This document shows positions 11,416 through 24,862 of a stretch of 64,000 bases of DNA, in pieces (within the stretch, counting starts at the first letter, position 1; every line of letters begins with the position of its first letter). Below the pieces are notes generated by a model. That model worked only from the letters and a program-made list of their open reading frames with translations. It was not told the origin of the DNA and searched no databases. Position numbers and translations under genes: made by a program. The DNA is from Chrysemys picta bellii (lineage: Eukaryota > Chordata > Testudines > Emydidae), in assembly GCF_011386835.1 (NCBI RefSeq), contig NC_088792.1:223227894-223291893 (forward strand), read 5' to 3'.

Positions 11416-14400
11416 AGCTCCACCTGACTTTACTGGGGCCAGGATTTTATACCCAGAGCCTGTCATGGGAGTTTAGACAGAAATTCAGATTTGGGTTCAT
11501 GTTTGCCAGTTTTTGTGGGAAAACAGCAGAACCCAGCCAAAGTAGCAACTTTCAGAAGCTGGTTATACGGAGCCCATTCTAACCATCCATTACCCCCCTT
11601 TCCGGTGACATTTTTTTCCTTTTTTCTCACTTCTGGATCCCCAGTTGTTGGCTATCAAATTTTTTCTTGCAGAATTTCATGAACAAATGTCTGTAGGGAT
11701 GAACTAGATAAAAAGTTAATGGAGATCAGACATTGAAATTCTATGCTAACTAAATGTCTCAATCTTATCAGCAGTAGCATATTAATAATGGCACATTTTT
11801 GGAAGGCTTTACTGGAAAGGATGTAAACAGGCTGGGCACATTCAGAGAAACTTAACCCAGGCCCCTGCCGCTAATGTGATAATTTCCTTTTCAACTTGAT
11901 AACAATTTCCTAGTTCCATACCTTACTGAACAGTCCAATTAAAAAAAATAGAGGTGTAAGAGGTTGAAGGGACTTGGAAATGTAAGGCGTGCTATCAGCA
12001 TTTACTTGGGTCATGAGGCCAATGGTAATAACTGCTATAGCAACGGCTCATTTTAAAGAAGTAACTCATATCTGAGTGATAAAAATATTCAACTGTTAAC
12101 TGTTGCCCCAGATGGCTCAAACTTAAACAAAGAGTGTCATTCCAGGGGCATAGGACTGCCAGTCAGGGAGAACCCTGTCACGCACACCTCTGACCCCACT
12201 CTGACTTGTGATAATGCCCTGAAAAGGGCTGCTTATGTTTCGCAACCTGGGATGCTAGTTTATCTGTTTAAAGAAAAAAGGAAATGTCAGTGAAAATGAT
12301 AGAATAATTGATCAAATATTTTTTCCTTACTTGGACATCAATTTCCAGACTATGATGCTAATGCTGATAATAACTAAGGACCTATAAGGCGGGTCATGGG
12401 TGTCAGCCCATACATAATTACTTTTAATATGTAATCAAGATTTACAAGGTATTTTATCATGACTGAAATGACGAATTCTGTAAACGAGAAGGAATAATGA
12501 ATCAACATTGTACAATTTCAAAAATTACCTTGACACACTACACATTTCGGGCTCTAGGTCTGATCCAAGGACCACTGAAGTTGATTGGAGACTTTCCATT
12601 GACTTCAGTGAGCTTTGGTTCCGGCCCCATGAGCATCTGAAGCCTGAGGATATCCGTGACACAGCAGAATAGTGTCAGTAAATGTGGTGGATTGTATTTC
12701 TTTTTTAGGCTCCACTTCTAGTTCTTGACAGTGCTGCTCTTGATGGAGAAGTTAGGTGGATCAACCTGAATCCTAAGCATCCCTGAGGCATTGGGAGGGA
12801 ATGTCTCATTGTTCCTGCTTCTGCAGAATGAAAATGAATCTGAAAGTTGGGGCCGGATTCTAAAAAACACTTTCTTCTCTTCAGCTGGCAGTTCTTAAAA
12901 GAATGGTTGCTATTCACCATTGCAAGTTGGGCCCTGATCCATGCCCCACTGGAAAGTCTCCCATTGACTTAACTGGGCATTGGATCAGTCTGCTATGCTT
13001 TCCGTTCAGTAGCTATGGAGGAGTCCCAAGTGTCATCTGACCTTTACCTTCTCTTGCAAATGAAAGACCAGAGCTGAAGTTAGGGACGGCTCTACACCAA
13101 CATGATGGTAGTCACTCTGATATGAAACATCAAATACCAATAAACGCAGAATGATCCTATCAGAAATATGGAGCAGCAATATTTTACATCTTTACTGTTT
13201 GTTTCCTCTCTATTGTAACATGACTTAACATTTTTTATTACCAAATGTTCCTAAAGTGCTTGCTGCACCATTGCTCTAATTTTCCATGTTAATTTGTAAT
13301 TTGTTTCTATCCTCCTGTGTATTTTCTATTCCTTCAGTTTTGATGTGGTCAGTTCTTTTGATGATGATTAAATTTACTTCATAGAAACACGTGATCAAGA
13401 AAGGGACTCATTAACAGACTTCTGTGTAGCAGTCCAAACAAGCTCCACCTTATAACTGCTGTAGGTGCAATTGAAACTTTTTAAAGATGGGCACACCATT
13501 TCTTGTTTTCTGCGTATGCATGCTTCTAGGGCTTCATGGACTACTGGGCTCAAGTCAAAGATGCTGAAGAAAGTCAGTGTGCAAGGTTCACATGCAGAAC
13601 TGTTTCTGATCTACTTTCCCATTACATCAAGGCTCAGTGATCAGATATCACTAAGTGTGCTATATAATGTAATGTTCTTGTGATGCAAGTAGTCAGATAA
13701 TGTTCTAGACATTTAATGACACCTGCAAAATAATTTCACGTGCAACTGAAACTAGAATCAGTGTCCTCTATTGTCTTTTTATGTTTGATTACCAGTTGTT
13801 TAAATGTTTTTCTACATCTCTCCTACAGTGTAGATGTGTATTTATGTTTCTTCATAGTCCATAAGTGGAATTGAAAACTTGAATCAGGTCTAAAAATACA
13901 ACAGAAAAATTGAAAACTAACGCCTAATGATTACTTTACATATTTATTTACAAACCTGCTAGTGATTGTGGGTCCAGTTTTGGGCAAATCTGGATTCAGT
14001 TTTCATCCATGCTTTGCTTTACCCTTTCCTCAAGGTGAAGGGGAGGCAGATGGCTAACTCCAGAATGGTAAAATGCAAAAGAGAACCCATTTGTCGGTTG
14101 CCAGAAATCATGGAAAATTCGGTGTTCATGTGGGTCTGACTCAAAACAGTGCCTCTGAGTTTTATTCTGAAATGTTTGGGTTCACTGGCTCTTTAAACGT
14201 AGTGGATGCCAAAACCAAAATAAAGCTTGTTAAAGCCATCTGCAAACCAGTGCAGCGGAGTTTGGCATAGTTCTGCTACCCAATATAAACTACATCACAG
14301 ATTGGGACTGATCCTGCAGGACAAATCCTCAGCATTCTGCTGGCCATACACATTCCAAAGGCCATTAATACTAAAGACTTTGGGGCAGGCTGATTTGTCT

Positions 14401-14859
14401 ATGGGGAAAGGTCAGGCTGCTGTGGATGGACAAAAATACCACGAAATATCTCTTGTGAGGAAATTGCAGGGCCACTGGTGACAGGAAGGTTTAGATAAAT
14501 GTATAAAATTGACATGAAATGGCTCCCTTCTTCTAAAGTTCGTATATAATTAGGCAAAATAAGAAATGATGCTTTAGCTAATCTTCTGCTTAATAGGTCA
14601 TCAGGATACATGTACATCAGCCTTTCACACTCCTGCTTGGAGATTAAAAATATACTGCACACAAAATACTTCATTAAAAGAACATTTGTAGAGTTGCAAA
14701 GTTAAGCACCCAAATGTTAGGAAATGCCAAAATTAAGGTTGCTTGTGCAATCTTACTTCAGGCCCCATGTCCATATGCATTATGATACTGTCTTTAATTA
14801 TATGATCACAAACAATTTTTCCACAGGACCTCTGCTTTATTATCCCAGAGTGTGACCCC

Positions 14860-15263
14860 ATCCGCTCTGTCTCTTCCTCAGCCTGATCCCATTCTCCTCA
14901 TTTAGCCAATCCCTGTCTCCACTTCTTAGTCTTTTCATCCTAATTTCCCAGGTCCTAATCTCACCCATCCAGACTCCCTATCCCATTCCCAATCTCCTTG
15001 CCCAGCAATTTTCAGTTCTTGCTCTTGCTCCCCCTCTCCTTGTTTTCAGTCTCCTTGCCCAGCCAGTCCCAGTTTCACCCCTTCCCAGCTCCTCATCTAG
15101 CCTGTCTCAGTCCCTCATCCTAGTGTCTAGTTGCCATGTCTGTCCATGTTCCATGTCTTCACTGGCCTCCAGTCCCAATCACAGTATCTCCACCATTCTG
15201 ACTCCTTGTCTTTGTCTCTTTATCTAGCCAGTATCAGTTCTTTCCCCACATTGTGGCTCCTTA
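14860..15263. repeat. Pyrimidine-rich degenerate tandem repeat, left part
   Basis: Imperfect units built from CAGTCCCAGTCTCCTTGCCC-like words, strongly C+T-biased on +. The same pattern resumes at 16276 after a CR1, so the two blocks were probably one array. Confidence 0.6.
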
Positions 15264-16275
15264 TAGAGTCATAGAAATGTAGGGCTGGAAGGGACTTCAA
15301 GAAATCATCTGGTTCAGCCACTTATTCTGTGGCAGAACCAAGTAAACCTGGACCATCCCTGACAGGTATGTATTTAACCTGTTCTTAAAAACCTCCACTG
15401 ATGGGGATTTGACAACCTCCTTTGGAAGCCTATTACAGAACTTCAGTACCCTTAAAATGAGAAAGTTTCCCCCCCTAATATTTAGCCTAAATCTCCCTTG
15501 CTGCAAACTAAGCCCATTACTATTCCTCCTACCTCCAGTGGACATTGAGAACAATTGATCACCATCCTCTTTATAACAGCCCTTAGTATATTTGGAGACT
15601 GTTACATGCCCAGTTTTTTAACCTTTCCTCATAAATCAGGTTTTCTAAGCTTTTTATCATTTTTGTTGTTCTCCTCTGGAGTCTCTACAGTTTGTCCACA
15701 TCTTTCCTAAAGTGGGGTGCCCACAACTGGATGCAATACTCCAGCTGAGGCCTCACCAGTACCAAGTCGAGCAGGACAAAAATGTCTTACATATGACATT
15801 CCTGTTAATAGACCCCAGAATGATATTAGCCACATCACATTGTTGACTCATTCAATTGTGATCCACTATAACACCCAGATTCTTTTCAGCAATACTACTG
15901 CTCATCTTGTTGGTTTCAGACCAATTCTCCAATATGTTAAGGTCATTTTGAATTCTAATCCTGTCCTCCAAAGTGCTTGCAACCCCTCCCAGCCTGGTGA
16001 CATTAGCAAATATTATAAGCATACTTTCCAACCCATTATCCAAGTCCTTAATGAAACTAGTGAATATTGCCTGGCCCTTGTAGCACCCAGCTAGATGCAC
16101 CCTCCCAGTTTCACAGCAAACCATTGATAGCTACTCTTTGCATATGGTCTTCCAATGAGTTTTGCACCCACCTTTATGGTAATACAGTCTAGACCATATT
16201 TTCCTAATTTGCTTTTGAGAACGTCATCTGGGACTGTGTCAAAAACCTTAATAAAATCAAGGTATACCAGAACTG
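15264..16275 (-). mobile_element. CR1 LINE fragment, 3' part, reverse
   Basis: The left edge reads AGAGTCATAGAAATGTAGGG, the inverse of the CR1 3' terminus. Minus-strand frames carry late ORF2 residues (FCNRLPKEVVKSPSVEVFKN at 15554-15297) and, in another frame, a reverse transcriptase remnant (VYLDFIKVFDTVPDDVLKSK at 16369-16091). Frameshifts and stops mean it is dead and 5'-truncated. Confidence 0.85.
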
Positions 16276-16560
16276 TTTCCCCTCCCTGCTCCCCACTTCC
16301 TCCGTCCCCACTGATTCTCAATCCCAATCCTTGCCCAGCCAGCTCCAGTCCCCCCTGCCAGCTCCTCATCTGATCTCAGTCTGCTCCCAGTCCCAGTCTC
16401 CTTGTATAGCCAATTACAGTCTCCCTTCTGGCTCCCAGTCTCAGCCTCTGTCCCCAGTGCTGAGTTTCCTTCTCTCCCTTGCCAGCCTCGAGTCCCAGTT
16501 TGCACTTCCCCAGGCTCCTTGTCCTCATCTAGTCCTCCTTCCCCCTTGCAGATCTGTTTT
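16276..16560. repeat. Pyrimidine-rich degenerate tandem repeat, right part
   Basis: Continuation of the CAGTCCCAGTCTCCTTG-like array interrupted by the CR1 at 15264-16275. Its long open frames on both strands are a product of the biased repeat and are not genes. Confidence 0.6.
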
Positions 16561-19299
16561 TTGTCTCCTCTGCTTTCGAACTAGACAGCTTCCTCCTCTA
16601 CTCTGCCTGGGCCCCACAGGGGTTCATTGAGCACAGAGGAGTGACAGGCTCCGTTTCTTATATCAGGATCCTGGACCCAGACCCAGCACAGCCTAGTAGG
16701 GAACATCCTGGTCAGCTCCAGGCTGCTGCATGCTCAGTGTGTATGAAATCTTCAGGGAATGTAGCTGCTAAAATCACTAGTGAGTCTCTAATGATCATGT
16801 GTGAACTGTAATTTTTCAAAGGCTTATAACCTGGTGAAATTTGGGCATATTTTCATAAGACCTGTGAACAGCATTCCTGACACTAAGGCTACTCCCTTAA
16901 GTCTCTGCCCCAAAGAATGGGGGCATTAGAACTTTTCAGATAAATTGTCACCAGAATTCTTTAGTACGGGTAAAGCAGTGTATTTTTACCTAGCCTTGTT
17001 CTTGGAAATGGCTGAATCATTTTGGCTGAAATTTTCTGAAAAATTCAGCCTGAGGCCTGGAAAATTTTAGCTTAAATGGTTAAAGTTTGATAGTTATACA
17101 GTCTTATAAAGAGAAGTGTCGGACAACCTTAATAAGTAGTGCTGTCTTCATGGAGCCTTAAAAATATAGCTTTTTGTATTAGCCGAACCACTGTGTAACC
17201 CTCTAGATGCATACCCTGTTCACTCAAGCAACCACATGCCTGTCTGTCTGTCTATTTATCTAATCTATCTGCCCCTCATCAATGCAGTGTCTGGGCACCT
17301 TAATCTTCCTTGTCCCAGTTCCTCCTTCCACGTGTTTATGGCTTCCTGTGTTTGTTATTTATCTTTTCCTGATGTCCTAATCTAAATTTAGATTGTAAGC
17401 ATGTAGGGGCATGGACTCTGTATTGTGTAAATCACCATATCTGTGGTGCTTTATCAATGCTAAATAACAGTAATGCTTGTATATACCAAGAACCCAACAA
17501 GACTCTTAAATACAAAGTGCAGGAATTTTTAAACACTAAAGGCAAAATTGTAGCAGCTTAATAATGAATTTTTTTGGCCAGATCACGGCTCCTTTGAAGA
17601 AAGTTTGGGATCAATATGGATGTGGTGCTCAGGTTGAAGAAGTTACCTTGTCGGGCATGTAAGCATCTGGAGATAAGCATGAAGACAATGAAATATAGAA
17701 GAGGGCATGATAGCTACCCAGAAAATTGTAATACCACCTCTAACTACTCTGTTTAATCACTGCAACATTGTCTAATCTTTCCGGGATTAATTTTGTATTT
17801 CTACATTCTTTTACAAATATTGTACAAAAATCGTATCAATTTTTCAAACATTAAAGGCCAAATTCCGCTCACTTTACTTGAATGAGTAGTTACATGGATG
17901 TCATTGGAGCTACTTGGGTGAGTAGAGTGGGAAAGATTTGTGTGCGAATTGATTCCTATAGGACAGTGAGGTCTTTTCATAACTTGTTAGTTTGGAGTCT
18001 GATTCTATACAGTATAATCAGGAACAGGTCTTATTGATGGGAGTCTTTCTCTAGCTGTCTCTCTTGAGGCTGGAGAAGTGTGGGGCTGGAACCTGTGTCT
18101 GTTTTGGGTTTTTAAAAAAAATAATACATGTAGTGGTTGTAGTACAGGGAGGGAAGTAATGAATCCTTTAACTTGCAGCTGCCTTGATGAAAGCTTTGTG
18201 AGTCTTTTAAGGTCTTGCCGAATGAAGGTGCATCTATGGTGTCAATCAATGATGCTTGTTTATCTTCACCAGAGGCACAGGAGTGTAATCTGTTGAGTGA
18301 TTCCAGTGATGCACAGATGCAGCTTGGTGGCTGAAGTGATCATCATCAAAAGTGCATTGTTCAGTGGAAGTCTAGATTTTAGGTCAGATACTTAAAAAGA
18401 AGTGAACTCTATCAAAAGTTTCAAGTCTATCCTTCAATTTAGAGCCATCAGAAGATTATTTACTACTTATGAATGCTCACATGTTGACAATATATTGATA
18501 AATATATTTAATAAACCAGGAGCTAGTATAAACTACTGGGCAAAAGAGCCAAATATAAACAACAGAATGTTGCCTGGAAGGTGAGCAGTACAATTACACA
18601 AGTTGACATCTATTTGAGACTTAAATGATTATTTTAGTAAGCTGTTTAAGCTAAGAAACAAGTATTTATAGCAAAAAAAGAGTCTGTGCAATGTAATCAT
18701 ATCATGTTTGTGGGTATATATTGTAGAAGGTGGGATAAGTAAGTCTGAAGCAGTATTTAATGCTTGTTTAAACACTGAATTCACAGCATAGGAAGTAAAT
18801 GCCATTCTGAAAAAATCATTGTAATATGTAATAAGGCTGCTCAGCAGATAGCACTTCTTGTAGCTACCCTACCGAGCTAGTATGGAAATCTTGCTGTAGT
18901 CCCGATTAAGTAAAGAAGCTTCAAATCAGATTATACCTTTGGTAGTAATTAGATGGAACAGTTACCATCTGGGGGCACAGTAGGTTCTTAAGAAAAAAAA
19001 ATCAATCCATGGAATAATGAAGCCACAGCATGACATAATCTTCTCTGGCTGAAGAAAGAAAATACAGTTTCTCTCCGTTTTATAATGCTTGTTTCAATGT
19101 CCATTCTGGAACAGTAGAACTCTTCATGGATGGCAGTCTGTATTGGTCTGGAAAGTGTTCATGAAGGAAGAATGCTGTGGGGAGGAAAACCATGGAATTA
19201 TTTAGAGTACAATGACTAAATTATAAGTAACCAGATTATAAATTTTCAGTCCAGTTGTCCTTAAACACAAACAGAAGTAGGTTTGGTCAGTTGACAACT

Positions 19300-19500
19300 G
19301 TACACAATTAAGAGAGAGAATGAATGTCAGGAAAAACTTCCATACACCGAGATCTGTAAGAGTGTGGAATGGTCTCCCAAGGTAAGTGATGGAATCTGCA
19401 TTTCTGGGGACATTTAAAGCTAAAAGCACTAGAAAATGTACTTTGGAGGACAACAATGGCCTGGAGATGGATTGAATTACCTAAGAGATTTTTCCATCTT
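19300..19500 (+). mobile_element. Old CR1 3' fragment
   Basis: Shows the CR1 C-terminal/3' pattern: AATGTCAGGAAAAACTTCC, then AGAGTGTGGAATGGTCTCCC, then a decayed 3' end. Highly diverged. Confidence 0.5.
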
Positions 19501-21247
19501 TAACTTCTGATTCTGTAACAGCATTGCAAGGGGAAAGGAATTGAATACGAAAATTCAGATGAGAAATAAATATTACAAAGGTAAAGGGAATGCAAAAAAA
19601 TAATGAGGGCTTGCTGAGTGAAATGCTGGGTTCTCTGCTTTGAACAATGGCTACCTAAGGCAAACTCAGTCATGGATTAACTTTAGCCCAGATTAAGCAA
19701 ATTGATTGTGATGTTTTAGTAGCTGGGCTTCCTCAGAATAAGACTGAAGATGTTCATTTCAGGTAGCATGGTCAATTGCACTTACAATAATGTAAATCTC
19801 TGAAAACAAGATGATTATCCTTTTATTTACACAGGATGCGACTGTGGGTGAGTGTAATGAAATGCTACAGTATAGAAATTAACTATTGTGAAAAATAGTA
19901 ACTTTCTCTAGCTTTGGATAAACTGTTTAAATGTAATCTCTCTCAAAGCATAGCATCAGCATTGTAAATTCTTAAATTGAAAGAGGTGTTGACTGTGGAA
20001 ACAAAGAATTTGAATTCCGTTTTCTTTTCTACCAGAGGAGCATTCTTTACAAAATGGAAATGTATATGATATAAACAGACATTTTTGGTTGTGTAAAAGC
20101 AACTGTTACGTAAGACTTCTCAAGGAAAATTCTTAAACTATAAAAATCCTTAATTAAATTAAGCTAAAATGAAGATATTGTAGTGATAAAACTATGACCT
20201 CTGATGTGAAATAAGGTCTTATACAATATGTTGATTATCTACTTTTTGAAATTGTGTAAGATGCATAAGAAACCATATGTTGTTGTCCAAAATTTAATTT
20301 GATTAGCTTTAATTGCTAACACCCGTGCAAACTAAAAACACATACAATGTGCTAATGATTCAATTCTAAAGTACTTTGGAATACATGATACTTATTGCAT
20401 AAATTTTATATTTCATGAGAGAAGACCTGATTTTCTGCTAGTCAATTACTTTTCTGTGCATGAAATCATTCCATAATAGTTAATCATTGGCATTTGTCTT
20501 TACGCATTATCTTGTGTGTACTTTTTGTTTGGTTGGTTGTTTTTGGATTATAAATTTCTAGTGCCCAGACCCAGTCTAACAATAATCTATGTATAAAATA
20601 GTAATTTAAGTTATTTCTATTCAAAATCTTGATCAGTTTCCAAAACTGAATAACTAACCAGTCTAAACATTTCCAAAACAACCTTTGGACAACTGCAAAA
20701 CAACATACAGTATTTTAAAAGCTTTTGTGAGTAGCCTTTGGAAACCTCATGACAAAAACTACCTCTTGAATTAATTTCTTAGCTGTATTAATAGGTAAGT
20801 AATTGGGGAAAAATCTACTCCACCTAAGTAATCCTACTCTACAGAAGTGGTATGGGGGTTGCTGTGAAGCCTTCACCCCTTTATTGAGGTTGTTATTCCA
20901 CATGGGCTGGAATAGTAACCTGAGCTCCTGTCTGCCACTTGAGTGGGGTGGGGTGTTGGGGTGCTTATGAGCCATGTTGCCACTGGTTCTCTCATTACAT
21001 GTGCACGTTTGCCCTGAAACCACAGTTGTAGAGCTTGTGCTAATATGAGCAATATTAATTCCCACAAGCATTTCCCCTGAGAACATTACTGTGTTTGGAG
21101 GGAAGCATAGTGTGTAAAATGGCTATGCCTCACTTACATCGCCAGTCCTGACTCACCATGCAACCAAGTGGCAGGACATTAGCAAGCATGAGGAAAGCAT
21201 CTAATGTTGGCTGCACTCCTCCCTTCATTTAGGACCCTACCTTGCTT

Positions 21248-21264
21248 CCCCCCCCCCCCCCCCC
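21248..21264. repeat. Poly-C run (17 C)
   Basis: Homopolymer tract; its length may be unreliable in sequencing. Confidence 0.9.
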
Positions 21265-21394
21265 GTGCTGCCCTAAACATGGAAATACAGGGCCTGTAGA
21301 GGCAGTGGGAACATTTTAATTAAAAATTGTGTAAGACTCTCCTGTTCGTATTTTTATGAAGCCTGCAACTACTTTGAACTCGGATACCAATATT

Positions 21395-21610
21395 TTCAAA
21401 CTTGGGTGCCTACCGTTGAACACCGAAAACTATATGTAGGCAGCTAATGAATGGGCCTGATTTTTATAGCTGCTGAGCACCCAAATCTCTTATTGACTTC
21501 AGAGGGAAGTGCAGTTGCTCAGCACCTGTGAAAAGCAGGCCACTTGACTAGGTGTCTAATAGGGATTTGGAGGTCTAATTTTAGGCACCCATCTTTTAAA
21601 ATTCTGTCCG
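21395..21610. repeat. Interspersed repeat with 'GGTGCCTA' words
   Basis: TTTTCAAACTTGGGTGCCTA at the left and TTTTAGGCACCCATCTTTTA at the right are partly inverse of each other, suggesting a TIR-bearing non-autonomous element. Related words recur near 29850 and 50081-50793. Confidence 0.4.
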
Positions 21611-22132
21611 GCATGATCTTAATGGAACAGTTAACATTTTTCTGTTGACATCATGAACATTTGAGTGTACAAGATTAATCTTGGTCCCCGTGGTTCCAAC
21701 TCAATGTTTAGGGTTATTTCAGTTTGTCAACATGCCATGTGTGCCCTTTGCAGCACAGATAATATAATGCAAAGTAACTTCTCTTCCTTCACATCATCCA
21801 CTTTTCAAAATAAAAGAATTTGGCTATTTCATATTTAAAGAGAGAGAGAGGAAAAAAACACCCATGAATTGACAGGGGGAACTAAGGCCCCAACCTTAAA
21901 CCAGTCTTGTCAAATGTGATTTTTTTACTTTGAGCCTCAACTGCCTTTAAAGGTGGGAACGTTTTCTTATCAGTCCCAGAGCTGATGTTTTTAAGTGGTG
22001 AAATATTTTCATTAAAACAGGGCACTTTTCCCAGTTTCATTAAGAAAAATGTTTAATAGCTGAAGGAAGTAGCATGTTCCTGTATTAAATCTGGCATCTG
22101 CATCCAAGTGATACAGAGTTTCATTTGGCCTA

Positions 22133-22151
22133 TTTTTTTTTTTTTTTTTTT
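22133..22151. repeat. Poly-T run (19 T)
   Basis: Homopolymer followed by TAAAACACAC. Confidence 0.9.
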
Positions 22152-22259
22152 AAAACACACATATAGTACACAAGTGTGCTGTATATCTTTTTATGAAAAG
22201 TGTCTTTGAAAAGGACATTGGTTTTGGTAGAGAGATCTTTTCACCAGGCTGATTAGTTT

Positions 22260-23905
22260 ATAAGCCATTTTTCCCCAGTGTATGCTGTGGTCGAGGCAAC
22301 ATTTATCAGTTCTGTTACCAGGTTTGCCCATTACTTTGGGGTATGCTCATTTATTAGGGTTACTCTTCTGGTGGTGGGGGGTGTTTCTGTAATTCTGTCA
22401 ATGTACTGCTTGTGTCACTTGTGTTTTCATACGGAGCTCTACTTCTCCCTTCTGCAAGTTCCCTCCCAATGGAGCGATCCTGCAGGACCTAGGTTCCCCA
22501 GCCTCCAGCCCCAAAATCAGATGAACACACACATACACATTAACAGAGCGCATCTCAGCAGACTGGGTCAGTCAGCACTCCCAAGCTGACCCCTTATATG
22601 TCCCTGGACTCAGCAGGCTGGGTTGAGCAGCACCTCCAAGCTGCCATCTTCATATGCCATGGGCACTGCACTGGAACAGAATACATCTGAACAGGCTGGG
22701 TCAAGCTGCACTTTCAGGCTGCCACCCTCCTATGCCACAGGTTCAGCACATCCCTATCCCCACTTTCACATTACAATTGTTCTGGTAGTAACCCACTTGA
22801 TGAGCAAACCCCACAGGATTTTTGGGCGCTACAGGGATCTTTAGCTTAGGTAAGAGAAGCGTTGCTGCAGAGCAAATGAGGAAGCCAAAAACACAGGAGA
22901 GAGAGAGGGAGGGAAGCAACCAGCTTAACCATAAAATTTATTTATTGCCAGGTAATAACCATACAAGTGGAGCCAAACAAACAAAACAGTTACAGTATTA
23001 AATCTAGCTTAAATTTGATTACAAATGTCAAGTTTAGAAAACTATACCTGATCACACAAGTCAGGGTTAGAAAGCTATACCTAGAGTAGAAAAAAAAACA
23101 ACAAAAACAGAGAGTTGGGTTCTCACCACTCTGTGAAGCTTGAACCGGTCAGGGTTCCCAGGTGGTGGTGGTAGCTGAGGTTCCAGAGTGGTGGCGACAG
23201 GCAGAGCCCCTAGCACGATCAGTCAGGAGAAGATGAAGTTCCAATGGAACTGATGCAGATTTTGGATCCAGGCATCAGAACATTTACTTGAGCATGGGTA
23301 GGGGTTTTTGTGGGGAAACAAGGGAGAACACTAGATTTGTTTATGGGTAAACTGATGGCTCAAGGGAGTACACAAAAGTTGTTTTGTTCAGGCTAGACAA
23401 TAGGAACTGATCATTCCTGGCTATGCGCGGTGTTCCTTCAAGGGAGCTCGCAATGCAATTAGGCAGCTTCAATATTTTGGATATCAATAAAGGATTTATT
23501 ACTAGTATTGGTCTGATAACTACTGAGCTGGGTGTGTGCAGGCGTGGGTTCATTAACATCTGGAGCAGAGATCCCCCATCATGCAGTGTTTCCCTGCTTT
23601 TCTGGTCCCAGAGTTCAGTGCGGTTCTTGCCTTGGAATCTTTGTTCTCCATTCTGTATGCTAATGGAGATGCCTCCCTGTCCCATCTTCGATGCAAATGA
23701 GGCTAGGGGAGTTGCCTTAATCCTGTCACCCTTGTCCGGAGGGATTTAGGTGTGTCTCCCACTGCTTTTTCATTGCTTTTTGTAAGTCTTTCTTCTGATT
23801 GGTTTTGGTTCAAGCAGAGGCGGGGGGGCGGGAAAGGAGGATGTCCTTCGTGAGTCAGACAGGCTGGATACCGTGCCCTGGTTCCCCAAGAACACAGAGC
23901 TGACA
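22260..23905. repeat. Unclassified repeat-like block, possibly an LTR element
   Basis: More GC-rich and less decayed-looking than its surroundings. About 22555-22750 has three diverged units beginning CAGGCTGGGT(C/T). The right edge (GAACACAGAGCTGACAGGTAACA) could be an element end, but I found no matching terminal pair or target duplication, so the class is unknown. Confidence 0.3.
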
Positions 23906-24862
23906 GGTAACATAACTGTTAAAATAAAATACTGTTATTAAAGGATTGTAACTCAATTAATTGAGTAATAGAGCAGGTGCATGTGGAGAATGCACAGGGG
24001 GAGTGGTCCCTGTTTTAAAGATCATGGCCCATGCTTACATTGCTTTCAGAAATAGCATATTGCTTAGATGACTAGAATTTTAAAGCTCATTCTAAAGTTT
24101 TAGCTACTGAAAACTGCCATTTTAATTAAAAGCACTGGAAATGGTTTTGTCTTTATAAAAGATTACACTAATTTAAGCCTTTTTCTCCTAGGAAAAAATA
24201 ATTTCACACTTGATCAACAAGATTTCACTCAGCACAAATGCAAATATTTAAATGGTCGAGTTAGTATCCTAAAAGGCAAAGCTTACAATAGAAAAGTAAA
24301 TGATCTGTCCCAATTTATAAAGTGGACCGTTAACTATAGCCACCAAAAGATGCTCTAAACATTAATCTGATGTTACTTACAGTGTAGTAAATCAGAAGTA
24401 GCGTCACTGAAATCATTGGAGTGCACTGGTGTAAAACTCATGTATTTGCGATCAGAATCAAATCCATTGTCTTTCGGTTTTTGTTTATCTTGGACTGAAT
24501 TATGGCTCATGCCTCTGCATAAACTCTCCCCTCCCCACAAATATTTCCCTAATACATAATGTGTGAAATATTGTCATTACATTCATACTTAAAAAAGAAA
24601 ACCTCTAATTGCCATTCTAGTCTGACAAAGTACCTCTTTCTAAAGAAAATGCTGTTATCCCAAAATGATAAGAGATGTGAAATTACAATGGAGAGTTTTG
24701 AGAGTACTTGAAAGTAAAGCTATGCTAACTTAATCCTACAATGCTGGAGTCTTTGTGGAATTTCGAGATAACAGCTTGGACCCATTTAAGTCAATTTAAT
24801 AATTTTTGGCAAGATTTGCTGCTGTTGATTTTTCTTACAAATTTTCCTTTTGCATCTTTCAG

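Larger units (their letters stand above)
8511..14859. other. Non-coding stretch with small repeats
   Basis: Contains a GT microsatellite, a reverse MIR-like SINE, a degenerate TIR-type repeat (about 11080-11415) and short palindromic repeats near 12540-12640 and 12926-12990 built around CATTGACTTCAGTG-type arms. No exon is recognised. Confidence 0.55.
16561..22259. other. Non-coding stretch, likely RP1 upstream region
   Basis: No exon is recognised. RP1's non-coding exon 1 and promoter should lie somewhere upstream of 24863, but I cannot place them. Contains palindromic ancient repeats (17846-17960), a CR1 3' scrap (about 19300-19500), an interspersed repeat (21395-21610) and poly-C and poly-T runs. 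Confidence 0.5.

Noticed and set aside
16331..16630. Overlapping 99-aa (+) and 82-aa (-) open frames
   Set aside because: Low stop density comes from the pyrimidine-rich tandem repeat; composition is repetitive on both strands.
21248..21264. Assembly gap or vector at the poly-C run
   Set aside because: Flanks are ordinary genomic sequence; a 17-C run is plausible naturally.
22260..23905. Possible full LTR in reverse orientation
   Set aside because: I tried several TG...CA end pairs and found no matching target duplication, so it is listed only as an unclassified block.
16561..24862. RP1 exon 1 and promoter
   Set aside because: Must exist upstream, but I could not single out a donor or promoter from sequence alone.
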